DNA of 64,000 nt from Symbiopectobacterium purcellii (GCF_019797845.1 NZ_CP081864.1:2356001-2420000), one strand, 5' to 3'. Numbered from the stretch's first letter, positions 1-9,696 are shown. The notes: generated from the letters alone by a model not told the origin. Translations and numbers: made by a program.

Positions 1-607
1 GCAGCGGTGCAGTTTGCGGGGTAGCGATGTAGCCAGGGCCAATGCCGTTACATTGAATGTTGGCTTCACCAAATTCAGAACAGATATTTTTGGTCAGCAT
101 TTTCAGGCCGCCTTTTGCCGCAGCATATCCAGCGACAGTTTCGCGACCCAATTCGCTCATCATAGAACAGATGTTGATGATTTTGCCGTGACCTTTTTTG
201 ATCATCGACGGTAAAACAGCCTTGGAAACAATGAAAGGCGCGTTCAAGTCAACATCAATCACTTTACGGAAATCAGACACTTCCATTTCAAGCATCGGAG
301 TGCGTTGAATGATACCGGCATTGTTGACCAGAATATCAATCACACAGACTTCTTCTTCGATTTTCTTAACCGTTGCGTTTACCGCCGCTTCATCAGTTAC
401 GTCAAAGACATAACCGTGCGCTTTCAGACCAGCGTCTTTGTAAGCAGCCAGGCCTTTTTCGATCGCATCTTGTTTGATATCGTTAAAAACGATTGTCGCC
501 CCAGCTTCGCCCAATGCACTGGCAATGGCAAAACCAATACCGTAAGAGGCCCCTGTGACCAGAGCCACTTTACCTTCAAGAGAAAACTGCTGCTGATAAT
601 TACTCAT
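1..607 (-). CDS. SDR oxidoreductase, gluconate 5-dehydrogenase-like (3' end outside window)
   Basis: An open frame runs from the ATG at 607 off the window edge, giving about 202 of an expected ~254 residues. It has the classical short-chain dehydrogenase signature: the nucleotide motif TGASYGIG near residue 18, NNAG near residue 98, and the catalytic Ser/Tyr/Lys set with YAAAK near residue 168. Overall it resembles Gno/IdnO gluconate 5-dehydrogenases, which reversibly oxidise gluconate to 5-ketogluconate with NADP. A KdgR-like operator about 200 bp upstream suggests control by the pectin/hexuronate regulator. Family assignment is firm; the exact substrate is inferred, and a 2-deoxygluconate or ketodeoxyuronate dehydrogenase is possible. 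Confidence 0.85.
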   Translation of the reverse strand, partial: MSNYQQQFSLEGKVALVTGASYGIGFAIASALGEAGATIVFNDIKQDAIEKGLAAYKDAGLKAHGYVFDVTDEAAVNATVKKIEEEVCVIDILVNNAGIIQRTPMLEMEVSDFRKVIDVDLNAPFIVSKAVLPSMIKKGHGKIINICSMMSELGRETVAGYAAAKGGLKMLTKNICSEFGEANIQCNGIGPGYIATPQTAPL

Positions 608-805
608 TTAACCATTCCCATATCGATTTAGCGAAGAGATTAAGAGCGATATGATTCACATCATCGCATCTCTGTAATCGCCCCTTCATACTTCCGTCAT
701 CTGATACCGATCAACCAGAAGCGCGGCGCTTACTGTGAGGCTACTGCGTTAGAACAACGTAATCATATCCAGTCCTAGAGTCATAAAATACCACACGCCC
801 CAAAA

Positions 806-827
806 AAAAGAAACATTGTTTCATTTT
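806..827 (-). promoter_or_regulatory. KdgR operator
   Basis: The core GAAACATTGTTTC (810-822) is a perfect 13-bp palindrome flanked by A and T runs. It matches the known KdgR consensus of soft-rot enterobacteria (AATGAAAYnnYrTTTCATT type). It lies upstream of the leftward SDR gene. The rest of 608-1219 shows no other supportable feature; it must also hold the lpxP promoter. Confidence 0.7.
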
Positions 828-1219
828 AGAAGCAACGATATTTTGTGAAAAAGCTATGGAGATCAAATTTTATAGCGCGTTGTGCCACACGACTGCCCAC
901 CATCGCCCGATTACGCTACCTGACCTTGTAGGGCACAACATCAATAAAATCAGAACGCCATCGAAGAGATTCGTAAAGAACATGCAAATTGGCAAATTGA
1001 TGAATGAAATCGCTGGATAAGCAGAATACTTTACCTCTATCATAGAGCGAGTATGAATGAGGAGTGCGCCGTTTCCTGAATCCTTCAGGTCAGGCAGCTT
1101 GCTGGAGTGAGGACATCCCCCCAGGTATCAGGGTTTTCGTCCCAGTGTGCCGCTTACAGAAAGTCTGTTTCTTTATGCGATACATCCCCCTTTTTTTATG
1201 TAGTGCGTATAGGAAAATC

Positions 1220-2263
1220 ATGAGTTCGAGCGTTCGTTTTTGTCCTGCCTTTTTTCACTCCCGCTACTGGCTAACCTGGTTTGGTGTTACGGTACTTTTC
1301 CTTTTGGTCCAACTGCCCTACCCGGTTCTGATTCGTCTGGGTGCCCTCTTTGGTCGGTTGTCTCGGCCATTTCTTAAACGAAGAGAAACCATCGCGCGCA
1401 GGAATCTTAAACTTTGCTTCCCTACGTTAAACGACCAAGAGCAAGAAAGGCTTATTGCCGGAAATTTCGCGTCGCTGGGGATGGCACTGGTTGAAACCGG
1501 GATTGCCTGGTTTTGGCCCAACGAGCGCATTCGTAAATTATTTGACGTCCAGGGTTTGCAAAACCTCCAACGTGCTCAAGAGAACAAACGCGGTGTAATG
1601 GTGGTTGGTGTGCATTTTATGTCGTTGGAGTTGGGTGGTCGTGCCATGGGCCAGTGCCAGCCGATGATGGCGATGTATCGCCCACACAATAATCGCCTGT
1701 TAGAGTGGGTGCAGACTAAAGGCAGAATGCGCTCCAACAAAGCGATGATCGATCGCCGAAATCTAAAGGCCATGGTCGCCGCTTTGCGCCAGGGAGAAGC
1801 CGTCTGGTTTGCTCCCGATCAGGATTACGGCCCGAAAGGCAGCACCTTTGCGCCCTTCTTCGCCGTCAGCGATGTGGCAACAACCAACGGAACTTACGTC
1901 CTTTCCCGTCTGTCCGGTGCGCCTATGTTGACCATCACGCTGATCAGAAAACCAGATCTTACGGGCTATACGCTAATTATCGAGCCAGAATTGGTCGATT
2001 ACCCGAAAGACGATGAGTCTGCGGCAGCAACCTACATCAACAAGGTCATCGAGCGCGAAATATTGCGTGCACCTGAGCAGTATCTTTGGGTTCATCGGCG
2101 TTTTAAAACACGGCCTCAAGGCGAAAAGTCACTGTATATAAATGACTCTGCCAAGGAAATAAGGAGAAGTACAATGAGTAAAATCACAATGATCATGATT
2201 GTTGTGGCTATCGTTGTGGGCAAGTCCTTATCGTTGCTCCACAACAGCGTTCCCTGCTTTTAA
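1220..2263 (+). CDS. lpxP: Kdo2-lipid IVA palmitoleoyltransferase
   Basis: This inner-membrane acyltransferase adds palmitoleate to lipid IVA in place of the LpxL laurate; in E. coli it is cold induced. The protein matches E. coli LpxP almost end to end: an N-terminal membrane segment, then the HX4E catalytic motif in VHFMSLEL (about residue 132), and the closing HRRFKTRP block. The ATG at 1220 is chosen because it matches the LpxP start; the frame is open further upstream to 1064 but that part has no family similarity. E. coli LpxP ends at SLYI; here the frame continues about 38 residues, running into an internal ATG at 2174 that has its own AAGGAG and encodes a hydrophobic peptide (listed separately). 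Confidence 0.9.
   Translation: MSSSVRFCPAFFHSRYWLTWFGVTVLFLLVQLPYPVLIRLGALFGRLSRPFLKRRETIARRNLKLCFPTLNDQEQERLIAGNFASLGMALVETGIAWFWPNERIRKLFDVQGLQNLQRAQENKRGVMVVGVHFMSLELGGRAMGQCQPMMAMYRPHNNRLLEWVQTKGRMRSNKAMIDRRNLKAMVAALRQGEAVWFAPDQDYGPKGSTFAPFFAVSDVATTNGTYVLSRLSGAPMLTITLIRKPDLTGYTLIIEPELVDYPKDDESAAATYINKVIEREILRAPEQYLWVHRRFKTRPQGEKSLYINDSAKEIRRSTMSKITMIMIVVAIVVGKSLSLLHNSVPCF
2174..2263 (+). CDS. small hydrophobic peptide after lpxP (YpdK position)
   Basis: In the same frame as lpxP, an ATG at 2174 sits 6-7 bases after AAGGAG and encodes 29 residues beginning MSKITMIMIVVAIVVG, a single membrane span. In E. coli the small membrane protein YpdK lies at the same place next to lpxP. Here no stop codon separates the two, so the peptide could be made alone from the internal start, as a C-terminal tail of LpxP, or both. 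Similarity to YpdK is by position and hydrophobicity only. Confidence 0.45.
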   Translation: MSKITMIMIVVAIVVGKSLSLLHNSVPCF

Positions 2264-2267
2264 ACCC

Positions 2268-2300
2268 AAATCAGCCCAGCGATGACCGCTGGGCTGATTT
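2268..2300 (+). terminator. intrinsic-type hairpin after lpxP
   Basis: A perfect 14-bp inverted repeat, AAATCAGCCCAGCG and CGCTGGGCTGATTT, with a 5-base loop lies 4 bases after the lpxP stop. The T run is short, so termination strength is uncertain. Confidence 0.65.
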
Positions 2301-2373
2301 GGATAGCACGGATGTTGGTAGCGCTGATTAACGCTGTATTTTTATGTCTTGCATGACTGGTCGTTATTCTCTT

Positions 2374-2949
2374 TTATTTAAAATCAACCATCATCTGTTG
2401 CGGTATAGATAAATGACGAGTGCTATTCACACACAAGCCAATGTAATCAGTAAACCTTGGTGGTTTTGGCATACCTAAACTTAATAATTTATGATTATCA
2501 AAGCGGACATTTAACTCGGCAAATTGGCCATATAGATACATGGCTTTGAGCATAATCCGTTCATTACAGGGACCAAAGATTTTCTTCAAGTCTCGACGCA
2601 TTGTTAACAATACATCATAACTGACCTTAGCGTATTTATCGCCAACTGGCTGCCGCTGCATAGCATCAGCGATTGCATTATCAATTTCTTTGAACTGCAC
2701 ACAATGTTCTTCCCCCGCGGATATATGAACAATCTCTCCATTAGGCAGGTCGCTGTTAAGGAGCATAATGATGGCTTCAGCGCAATAATCCACCGGGATA
2801 ACATCAATGCGATCTTTCATTGAACACATGAATCGCTGTAACATCAATCCCATACTGAAAACCCAGAAAATACTGCTGGACGGTTTGCAACCGTATTTGG
2901 TGTGCCCAACATCCATCACATTCGGTGTAGAACTATTGTGGGCTAGCAT
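2374..2949 (-). pseudogene. C-terminal remnant of an SDR/NAD-epimerase-like protein
   Basis: The 191-residue frame has the second half of an extended SDR (thioester-reductase or fatty-acyl reductase type): IDVIPVDYCAEAII followed by HISAG near residue 75. The N-terminal Rossmann fold with its glycine motif is absent and the upstream sequence is interrupted by stops, so this is most likely a truncated gene. An upstream 34-codon frame on the same strand (about 3000-3105) may be another scrap. The region is AT-rich relative to lpxP. Confidence 0.5.
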
Positions 2950-3395
2950 ATTTTTCCCGTTCCTTTACAGCGCGAACATACGTTACTGTGTAGTATCAAA
3001 CACTTTAACGATCTGATCTTTTGAAATAATGCATTTCTCACGCCGCATATTCAGAACATCAATGCTCATAAAGCGCAACGTATTCATCTTGATAAGTTAT
3101 TCTCTGACAATGGTCATTTGGTTAATCCTTTAGTTTAAAAGTTGTATACCTCTAGCATTGTTGTAATCACTACGGATAATTCTTATTTAACAGGAAATGG
3201 TTCATTCATTGAATGTTTTGTTATTATATAAAACACACAGAAACCCTTGTAGTTATATATGAATGAATAGCCCATCAATCATAATTCACAATGATATGAT
3301 TTAATTAACAAAGCCGAAAAATGAAAGTATTAAAATCATTGTTTTTTATAAATTAAACCCCGCAATAAACCAACGTTAATTAAGGAGTAAACCAC

Positions 3396-4421
3396 ATGCA
3401 GTATAGCATTAGAAAAATGTCATTAGCGCCCATTCTTTTTTTGATCAGTCAGTCCAGTTATGCTGTTCTCGCCGGAGGGATTGTTGCAGTTGAACATACA
3501 TGGCCCACAAATTCAGAATTTAATAAATTATCTTTCTTCCAGAAGATAAGCACCGATGGAGGGAGAAATTCCAATTACTACTGGGCGAATCAGTTTTATT
3601 TTAAGCGAGGAGATTCAGGGTATATTGGCTTACAAAATAGAGGCAAAGGAACTCATGCTTTTAATGACTCCATTTGGAATGCAAAAGGGTGGAAAACCGG
3701 TAATTGTGGTTACTTCAACCATGAAGGTTCAGGAGTACAATGCCAGATAATCGTGCCATGGAAAACTGGGCATCAATACAAATTAGATGTTTCAAAAAAA
3801 GGGAGTCTAGTTACAGGGGTTATCACAGATATGATGGATGGTACAGCGATAACTGTTGGTGTTATCGAAGTTCCAGAAACATTTGGTAAGCTATACTCAT
3901 CTTCAGGTTTTGTTGAAGAATATTCACAAGGGGATGATCAACTTTCTTCCTGTTATGTGATGGGAACCCAGAGCTCAACGTTTTTAAATCCAATAGGAGA
4001 TGATACAACGACAGCACGACAGAGTACGACTACCTATGGCAACTGTAATGATCCTTATGTCGTTCAAGCAGCATGCAATGACCAGGCTTGCATTAATAAC
4101 GTAAGCGATCTTGGCGCTATTGCTTCTCCTGATGCACCAACAGTAGCGATTGTTAATAACAACGATTTAACTGCCAAGTCCATCTCTAACGAATTAAGCA
4201 AAGCCAATCTGGTTGTTATTCACTCCAAGGATGGGGCTTGGGCACCTAATGTTTATTTCCCATCCCCTATAACCTTTAAGTGGAAATCAATATTTGTGAA
4301 TCACAATGCGACTAATAGTTCATATTTTCAAATAAATGGCACCGCTAAAAAAATTGATAAGGGAGGGCTGAATATGTATATTTCAGATGGTAATCGCTGG
4401 AACATCATCAATCAAAGATAA
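3396..4421 (+). CDS. secreted DUF3472-like protein of unknown function
   Basis: The 341-residue product starts after AAGGAG at 3381-3386 and has a signal peptide, with probable cleavage after SSYA near residue 23. Residues ~50-130 (YIGLQNRGKGTHAFNDSIW and following) resemble DUF3472 domains seen in secreted bacterial proteins. The C-terminal ~70 residues (AWAPNVYFP onward) form a separate small domain. Several cysteines in the central part suggest disulfides. GC is well below that of the flanking host genes and there is no operon partner except the metalloprotease 320 bp downstream, which points to horizontal origin. No enzymatic function is claimed. Confidence 0.7.
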   Translation: MQYSIRKMSLAPILFLISQSSYAVLAGGIVAVEHTWPTNSEFNKLSFFQKISTDGGRNSNYYWANQFYFKRGDSGYIGLQNRGKGTHAFNDSIWNAKGWKTGNCGYFNHEGSGVQCQIIVPWKTGHQYKLDVSKKGSLVTGVITDMMDGTAITVGVIEVPETFGKLYSSSGFVEEYSQGDDQLSSCYVMGTQSSTFLNPIGDDTTTARQSTTTYGNCNDPYVVQAACNDQACINNVSDLGAIASPDAPTVAIVNNNDLTAKSISNELSKANLVVIHSKDGAWAPNVYFPSPITFKWKSIFVNHNATNSSYFQINGTAKKIDKGGLNMYISDGNRWNIINQR

Positions 4422-4741
4422 AAATCAAAACAACAATCCAGGTAATGTTTTACATGGGCATTCAAAAAATACAATAACTAAACAACATCGAAATAAACCA
4501 AGGGTTTTTATGATTAATACTGTCATTAGACACACTTACATTTTTAAAAGTCAGCGTTATTTAACAGGCCTAGTTAATTCACTCCATGTCTTCCCCAACG
4601 TATTGCTGCGGTCTTGGTTTTCATAAAAGACATTGTGTTTATGTATATATGAAAAATGAACAATGTATATATAAAAAATTTCGAAACATCACCAAGGTTA
4701 AAAACTTTTCATAATTAAAAAAAGCAAAGGAGTTATATATA

Positions 4742-5350
4742 ATTACATTAAAAAACTTTAAAATACCAGGAACCTTACCAAAAGATTCACAGCATGAACT
4801 TTGGAACCTTCAGCGTCAACTTGACAAGTACGCACAGAGTATTTTTGGCCCTAGAAATTCAAAGAAGAAATTATTGGCACCAGAATTTAACGCTGATCCA
4901 GCAGAAGGTCCACATGTTTCTAATACGGTTGATTTGGATGGTGGGTATGCTAGCTTAAGCACCATTGCATCAACTTCTTGGTATGCAACTGTATATGAAT
5001 TAGCTCATGAAACTATCCATCTCTTGGATCCGCGCCCTGCTCCACCTTTTGCCAAAGGTTCTAACTGGTTTGAAGAGGGTATCGCCGTTGAGTTTGCTTT
5101 GCATTGTACAGAAATCGTTTTCGGCGAACGCCCTGCGATTAACTCACCGACCTATGAGACAGCGTGGAATCTCACTAAAAAAATTGTTGAAGCAAAATTT
5201 TTCAATGACTGTAAGAATATCCGTCTAGAATGTGGTCATTTTGCTGACGCCAGTTTTCATGTGATAAAAAAATATGCCCCAAAATGCGATAGTCGCGTCA
5301 TTATCGAGTTAATCAAACGTTTCGACAACACTCCTATACAAAATCTATAA
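4742..5350 (+). CDS. HExxH zinc metalloprotease-like protein without ATG start
   Basis: The frame from 4742 to 5350 (about 202 residues) carries HETIH in ELAHETIHLLDP and, about 20 residues later, NWFEEG, a pattern expected of gluzincin-type metallopeptidases (two His and a downstream Glu binding zinc). There is no ATG in the frame. AAGGAG at 4727-4732 is correctly placed for an ATT codon at 4742, which is used here; a TTG at 4874 would remove a conserved-looking N-terminal third. The original ATG may have mutated, or a rare start may be used. No signal peptide is visible. Substrate unknown. It lies 320 bp after the secreted DUF3472-like gene; nothing else is visible in that gap. Confidence 0.55.
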   Translation: MTLKNFKIPGTLPKDSQHELWNLQRQLDKYAQSIFGPRNSKKKLLAPEFNADPAEGPHVSNTVDLDGGYASLSTIASTSWYATVYELAHETIHLLDPRPAPPFAKGSNWFEEGIAVEFALHCTEIVFGERPAINSPTYETAWNLTKKIVEAKFFNDCKNIRLECGHFADASFHVIKKYAPKCDSRVIIELIKRFDNTPIQNL

Positions 5351-5388
5351 ATCTAACTAACGTTAAAGATAAACACATGCTTTATAAT

Positions 5389-5417
5389 AAGCGTTGCCTA
5401 TGCAACGCTTTATTTTT
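5389..5417 (+). terminator. intrinsic terminator after the metalloprotease
   Basis: AAGCGTTGC (5389-5397) and GCAACGCTT (5402-5410) form a 9-bp stem with a 4-base loop followed by TATTTTT. It is a good rho-independent terminator for the upstream gene. The remaining bases up to 5654 show nothing else. Confidence 0.8.
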
Positions 5418-5653
5418 CTTGCCAACCAAACTTTTGGCTTCAAAAACCTTTTTTTATACGGATATCCAACCTTTTCAGCCGAACCTCTTGCTGTTTTTTC
5501 AGTTTACTCTACATTGCTTTCATCTCGATCTGTAAGCGCTACCATCTGACCTATTGGAAAGACAATGAACGAATTAACTACCCTTACAGTTAAACCATTT
5601 TTAGCTCTGAAATAAAAAAGCACAACGTAGAAGCTAAGCTCTTTAAAAAAACA

Positions 5654-6101
5654 CTACGGATTTAATTTATCGAGCGTGTCTTGCATAGCATTTTTTGCAT
5701 TATTATTTGTGAGCTGGGCTTTGTTAATCTGCCCCGTTGCCATTTGGGTCTCAATCCACATATCTGCCCAAACTCTCACGTCTTTATCTTGCTTACCTAT
5801 TGTAAAAAGAATTTTCTGCACTGGTGTTGTTGAATGAGCGTTACCTATCATTGCCTGAACAAGAATACCCGCAGCATCCGTTCTCTCTTTACCACAAGTC
5901 ACAGACGAGTCATTAGAATCATAGACCATCATTCCATTTTGATTACAGTATCCAATCAAAACATCTTTTACTGACTCTTTTGTTTTATTTTTATAAATCC
6001 CTTCAGGCTTTCCTGATTGTGTTACTTTTTTTAGGGGTTGTTGTGTAACACAACCATTCAAAAAACAAATTACCAATAGCAAAAAAAAATATTTTTTTCA
6101 T
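5654..6101 (-). pseudogene. small lipoprotein with start disconnected by a homopolymer shift
   Basis: The reading frame encodes a lipoprotein of about 145 residues with lipobox LNGC and a conserved-looking soluble part with paired cysteines. Its only good start, the ATG at 6101-6099 preceded by AGGGAT, is out of frame: between it and the lipobox lie A7 (6098-6092), TA and T9 (6089-6081). One extra base in either run restores an ideal signal peptide (M-K-K, hydrophobic stretch, LNGC). The gene is therefore off in this sequence. Phase variation by slipped-strand mispairing, decay or a homopolymer sequencing error are all possible. Confidence 0.6.
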
Positions 6102-6401
6102 GTTGTTATCCCTAAGTAGTCACTTAGGGAACATCCTAGCACCAGCAACTGAAAGGGTCCACAATGGATGTCTAAATATCACAAGACACAAAGCCAGAAT
6201 GTTACTTATGAGGGACGTATTGTTGCATCAAGGTGAAAAAATCCGTTCAAACATTGCAGAAATGCTTCCTTGTACTTTGCCAATTGACGCAAACCTTATC
6301 GAGTCTGCGACAGATCAATACAGTCCCATTTCACCGAGTGGTGGCGTCGGAGAAAATCGCAGATAGCTATCGCCACTTCAACCTTTGAATCGCTGCGGGT
6401 A

Positions 6402-7281
6402 ATCTAGACACGGTCGAGTCGTTGGTAATACTGCTGTTCATATTCATTCGGTGACACCTGATTGCTCGAACCATGACGGCGTCTGCTGTTATAAAACATT
6501 TCGATGTAATCAAAAATATCGCTTCGGGCCTCCTGCCGTGTTCCGTAGATCTTTTTGTTTATTCGCTCACGTTTGAGAAACTGGAAAAGACGTTCGGCAA
6601 CGGCATTATAGTGCATTCAGCACGATATCCTTCGTCATTCTGGCCTGCATCGACCAGCCAATGATTTTACGGGAAAACAGGTCGACCACCACCACAAGTT
6701 ATAACCAGCCTTCATGCGCCCTGATATACGTTATATCTGTCACCCAGCGCTCATCCGGTGCCATCGGGTTAAATTGTCTCTGGAGCTTGTTGGGTGTCAC
6801 AATGCTTGCTTCACCTTTGTACGATCTTGGCCTGCGATAACCGACTTGAGCCTTTATTCCAGCACCATGCATCAGGCGCCAGACTCGGTTCGCCCCACAT
6901 TTTTCACCCGTAGCGCACAAATCCAGGTGGATTTTGCGATAGCCATATACACATCAAGATTCAAGCCAAAACGGCTTAATCAGCCCGGTCAGCTTATGGT
7001 CTGTGTGGTATCTATCACCGTGAATGGGGCTGCTGAAGCCAGGCATAGAAACTACTCGGATGAACATCCAAAACACGGCAGAGCAAACGAACCGGATAAT
7101 CACGACTGTTGTCACGGATAAAGACTGTGAGTGGTGATTTCAAGGCGTGTTGCCGCGCTTGAAACAGAATGACTACGATCAACAACCTGTTTCGCTTCAA
7201 TTTTAAACTCGTCGGGGTAACGTTTACCGCTCATTGGCACCTCTTTTTTAAGTCAATTTAAATGACTCTGAGGTGTCTAAC
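6402..7281 (-). mobile_element. degenerate IS3-family element
   Basis: Imperfect terminal repeats containing TAGACAC lie at about 6403 and 7280. Inside, reading leftward, is the start of orfA (MSGKRYPDEFK at about 7234, ending after TTHSLY), then pieces of an orfB transposase in different frames: the HPSSFYAWL region, the GANRVWRLMHG...DERWVTDITYI region with the first catalytic Asp, and the C-terminal YNSRRRHGSSNQVSPNEY block with the catalytic Glu side. The element is ~880 bp rather than ~1.2 kb, so orfA and orfB are fused by an internal deletion and carry further frameshifts. It cannot make transposase. Confidence 0.8.
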
Positions 7282-7483
7282 AAACCCATAGCGATTCATA
7301 ACTCATGAAACGTTATTGACTAAAAATAATTGGTTTACCCTTTGTTTCTGTTTTGAAAACAGACATCCAGATACCATTTGGTGCTATGAACAAGACACTG
7401 GTAGATTAACTCACCATGGACATATCAGTCACATCAATCCAATTCGTTGCATTTGCCCAAGGCTCTTGCCACAAGGAGCGCTA

Positions 7484-7828
7484 ATGAAATCAGCCTTAGC
7501 AATGGCACTGGTTTTATCCGGGTGCGCTGCCACAAGCCTATCCAGCCAGCAGATATCTGCATACAGCAATGACGATCTGTGTAAAACACTAGGCACATAC
7601 AATAGTAACGGACACACAGTGCTTCGCATAACCGAAGAGATAAACAAACGGGGTGTGGGCATTGATCAAGAGCGGTGTTACGTTCTTTCACGAATAGAGA
7701 TGAAGCGCGATGGTAACATCCTTAATACTGATAATAATTTTCTAAATAATAAGTTTTGGCCTCATGATTTGGAACAGCAACAGCGCTTATCGAGAGATAT
7801 AGAGCGGTATTTGGAAAATTCACATTGA
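7484..7828 (+). CDS. small lipoprotein of unknown function
   Basis: The ATG at 7484 follows AAGGAG by 5 bases. The product is 114 residues with a lipoprotein signal peptide and lipobox LSGC near residue 15. The mature part is hydrophilic with two cysteines. The frame is open further upstream but without a signal sequence, so the later ATG is preferred. Flanked by IS remnants; function unknown. Confidence 0.65.
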   Translation: MKSALAMALVLSGCAATSLSSQQISAYSNDDLCKTLGTYNSNGHTVLRITEEINKRGVGIDQERCYVLSRIEMKRDGNILNTDNNFLNNKFWPHDLEQQQRLSRDIERYLENSH

Positions 7829-8046
7829 GAGTTTTTCCAACTACATCAATAAGTAAAAATATTAACTTCATTATCAATCAGCCCCTGATAAAGAATCTAG
7901 GTACAGAATAAAACTAAGTAGGCTTACATTCCTCGCAACATCCAGACAGAATTCAAACTGTTATGCCATATGGCAAAAATGGCCTAGGGGCCTACAAAAT
8001 AATAGGCTATGTGTTTGAAATGCAGAAGTACCGAATTAATAATTAC

Positions 8047-8538
8047 TTAGTTATAAATTTGTGGGCGCCCCATGATCCCAGCCCGACAGCCGCAGCACCG
8101 GCAACAGCCCACCCTATTACATGCCAGGCGCTCACTTAGCGACACGCTCATTGCTGAGACGCGGCGACCTGCTCTGCTACCTGGCTGCGTGCCATTGTCA
8201 GTTTTTTGCATATCGTCTAGATTGGAATTGTTCGGATCGGTATCAATAGCGGTAAAGGCTTTCTGGAATGACGAACTGTTCATCAGTTCATTGAACGACA
8301 GCGCGTTAATCTCGTCGTGCATATCGATGCCGCCCTGGCCTTGCGCCGTGCTTGCCATGGTGCCCACAAAGGCCGTTTTACCTGCGACCGCTGCCGCACG
8401 ATCAGCAGTTTCTTTCGCCAGTTTGTGGGCAGCCGCTTCTGGCATCGATTTACTCAGGCGGTTGAAAGTTGCCTGTTCAGCCATTTCACGCGCAGCAGTG
8501 GTGTAAGTATCCCGGTAAACCGAACCATTCACTTTTAG
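8047..8538 (-). pseudogene. fragment of an alanine-rich mobile-element protein, cut by an IS
   Basis: Frame 8538-8200 encodes an alanine-rich helical segment (REMAEQATFNRLSKSMPEAA, then VAGKTAFVGTMASTAQGQGG). Around 8190-8150 the reading must change to another frame, which contains stops and ends with a glycine/alanine membrane span (VAGAAAVGLGSWGAHKF). The 5' part has been replaced by the IS beginning near 8538. It looks like the end of a large phage or plasmid protein; the family is not recognised. The 218 bp between 7829 and 8046 show no feature. Confidence 0.45.
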
Positions 8539-8580
8539 AGATCTTCCGACATACTGATTATGTCCTCTGAGGAGATCGCC

Positions 8581-8847
8581 ATGCGTAAAGCCCGATTCAC
8601 CGAACACCAGATCATTGCCGTTCTGAAGTCCGTCGAAGCCGGACGTACCGTTAAGGATGTCTGTCGTGAAGCCGGTATTTCTGAAGCCAGCTATTACAAC
8701 TGGAAAGCGAAGTTTGGCGGTATGGAAACGTCTGATATCAAGAAGATGAAAGACCTGGAGGATGAAAATCGGCGATTAAAACAGATGTTTGCTGATCTCA
8801 GCCTTGAATGCCGGGCACTGAAAGACGTTATCGAAAAAAAGCTTTAA
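8581..8847 (+). CDS. IS3-family transposase OrfA
   Basis: 88 residues from the ATG at 8581 (MRKARFTEHQIIAVLKSVEA), with a helix-turn-helix in the first 50 residues and a leucine-zipper-like coiled coil (LEDENRRLKQMFADL) that in this family mediates OrfA-OrfAB multimerisation. It ends with DVIEKKL, where programmed -1 frameshifting into orfB normally occurs (AAAAAAG at 8836-8842). The frame is intact. Confidence 0.85.
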   Translation: MRKARFTEHQIIAVLKSVEAGRTVKDVCREAGISEASYYNWKAKFGGMETSDIKKMKDLEDENRRLKQMFADLSLECRALKDVIEKKL

Positions 8848-9678
8848 AACCAGCGATAAAGCGGGAGCTCGTCAGCTATCTGACGGCACAATTTGCCATG
8901 AGCATCCGCCAGGCCTGCAGGACATTATCGCTGAGCAGGACGGTGTATTTTTACCAGCCAGATACCCGGCGCGATGAACCGGTGATCCAGTTGCTGACTG
9001 AGCTGGCAGAGCGCTACCCGCGATACGGTTTTAAGAAGTTGTTCCAGTTGCTGCGCAGGCAGGGTAACACCTGGAACCATAAACGCGTTCACCGGATTTA
9101 TTGCCTGCTGAAACTGAATTTTCGCCGCAAGGCCGGTACGTAACCCGGCGCCACTGGTGACACCTGAGGCACTTAACCAGAGCTGGTCGATAGACTTTAT
9201 GCATGATGCGCTGGTCTGCGGCAGGCGTTTCCGGACTTTCAATGTGGTGGATGACTTTAACCGCGAAGCCCTCGCAATAGAAATTGATCTGAATATCCCG
9301 GCGCAGCGGGTGGTCAGAGTGCTGGACAGGATAGTGGCGAACCGGGGGTATCCGCTGAAACTGAGGATGGACAACGGCCCGGAACTGGTCTCACTGACAC
9401 TTGCGCAGTGGGCTGAAGAACATGGTGTGGCACTGGAATTTATCAAGCCGGGTAAGCCGACGCAGAATGCGTTTATCGAACGTTTTAACAGGACGTACCG
9501 GACAGAAATACTGGATTTTTACCTGTTCAGAACACTGAATGAAGCACGGGAAATTACGGCACGCTGGCTGAATGAATACAACAGCGAGCGTCCCCATGAA
9601 TCCCTGAATAACCTGACGCCGGAAGAATACCGGCTGATGGCTGAAAAACCGGAACTCTCAAAAAGTGCGTGGAACTAA
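8808..9678 (+). pseudogene. IS3-family transposase OrfB, frameshifted
   Basis: The N-terminal half (KPAIKRELVSYLTAQFAMS onward, HTH_21 region) and the C-terminal integrase-core half (SWSIDFMHDALVCGRRF; MDNGPE; ERFNRTYRTE with the DDE residues) are in different frames. Comparison with the family indicates that about 14 bases are missing near 9130, between FRRK and the PVRNPAP segment. Confidence 0.8.
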
Positions 9679-9696
9679 AACAGGTGTGCTTACAAA

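Larger units (their letters stand above)
8538..9690 (+). mobile_element. IS3-family element (IS1222/ISEhe3-like), frameshifted
   Basis: It contains an orfA and an orfB of the IS1222/ISEhe3 type. The left end is near 8538, where the sequence of the interrupted gene stops. The right end beyond the orfB stop at 9678 could not be fixed because no matching inverted repeat was found, so it may be truncated there. orfB has lost about 14 bp near 9130, so the copy is inactive. Confidence 0.75.

Noticed and set aside
1064..1219. N-terminal extension of LpxP
   Set aside because: Open frame but without family similarity; the ATG at 1220 matches the LpxP start.
6100..6366. Rightward open frame of 88 codons
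   Set aside because: No similarity, no ribosome site, poor composition; it lies antisense to the lipoprotein promoter region and the IS edge.
6473..7121. Rightward open frames across the first IS
   Set aside because: Antisense shadows of the degraded transposase.
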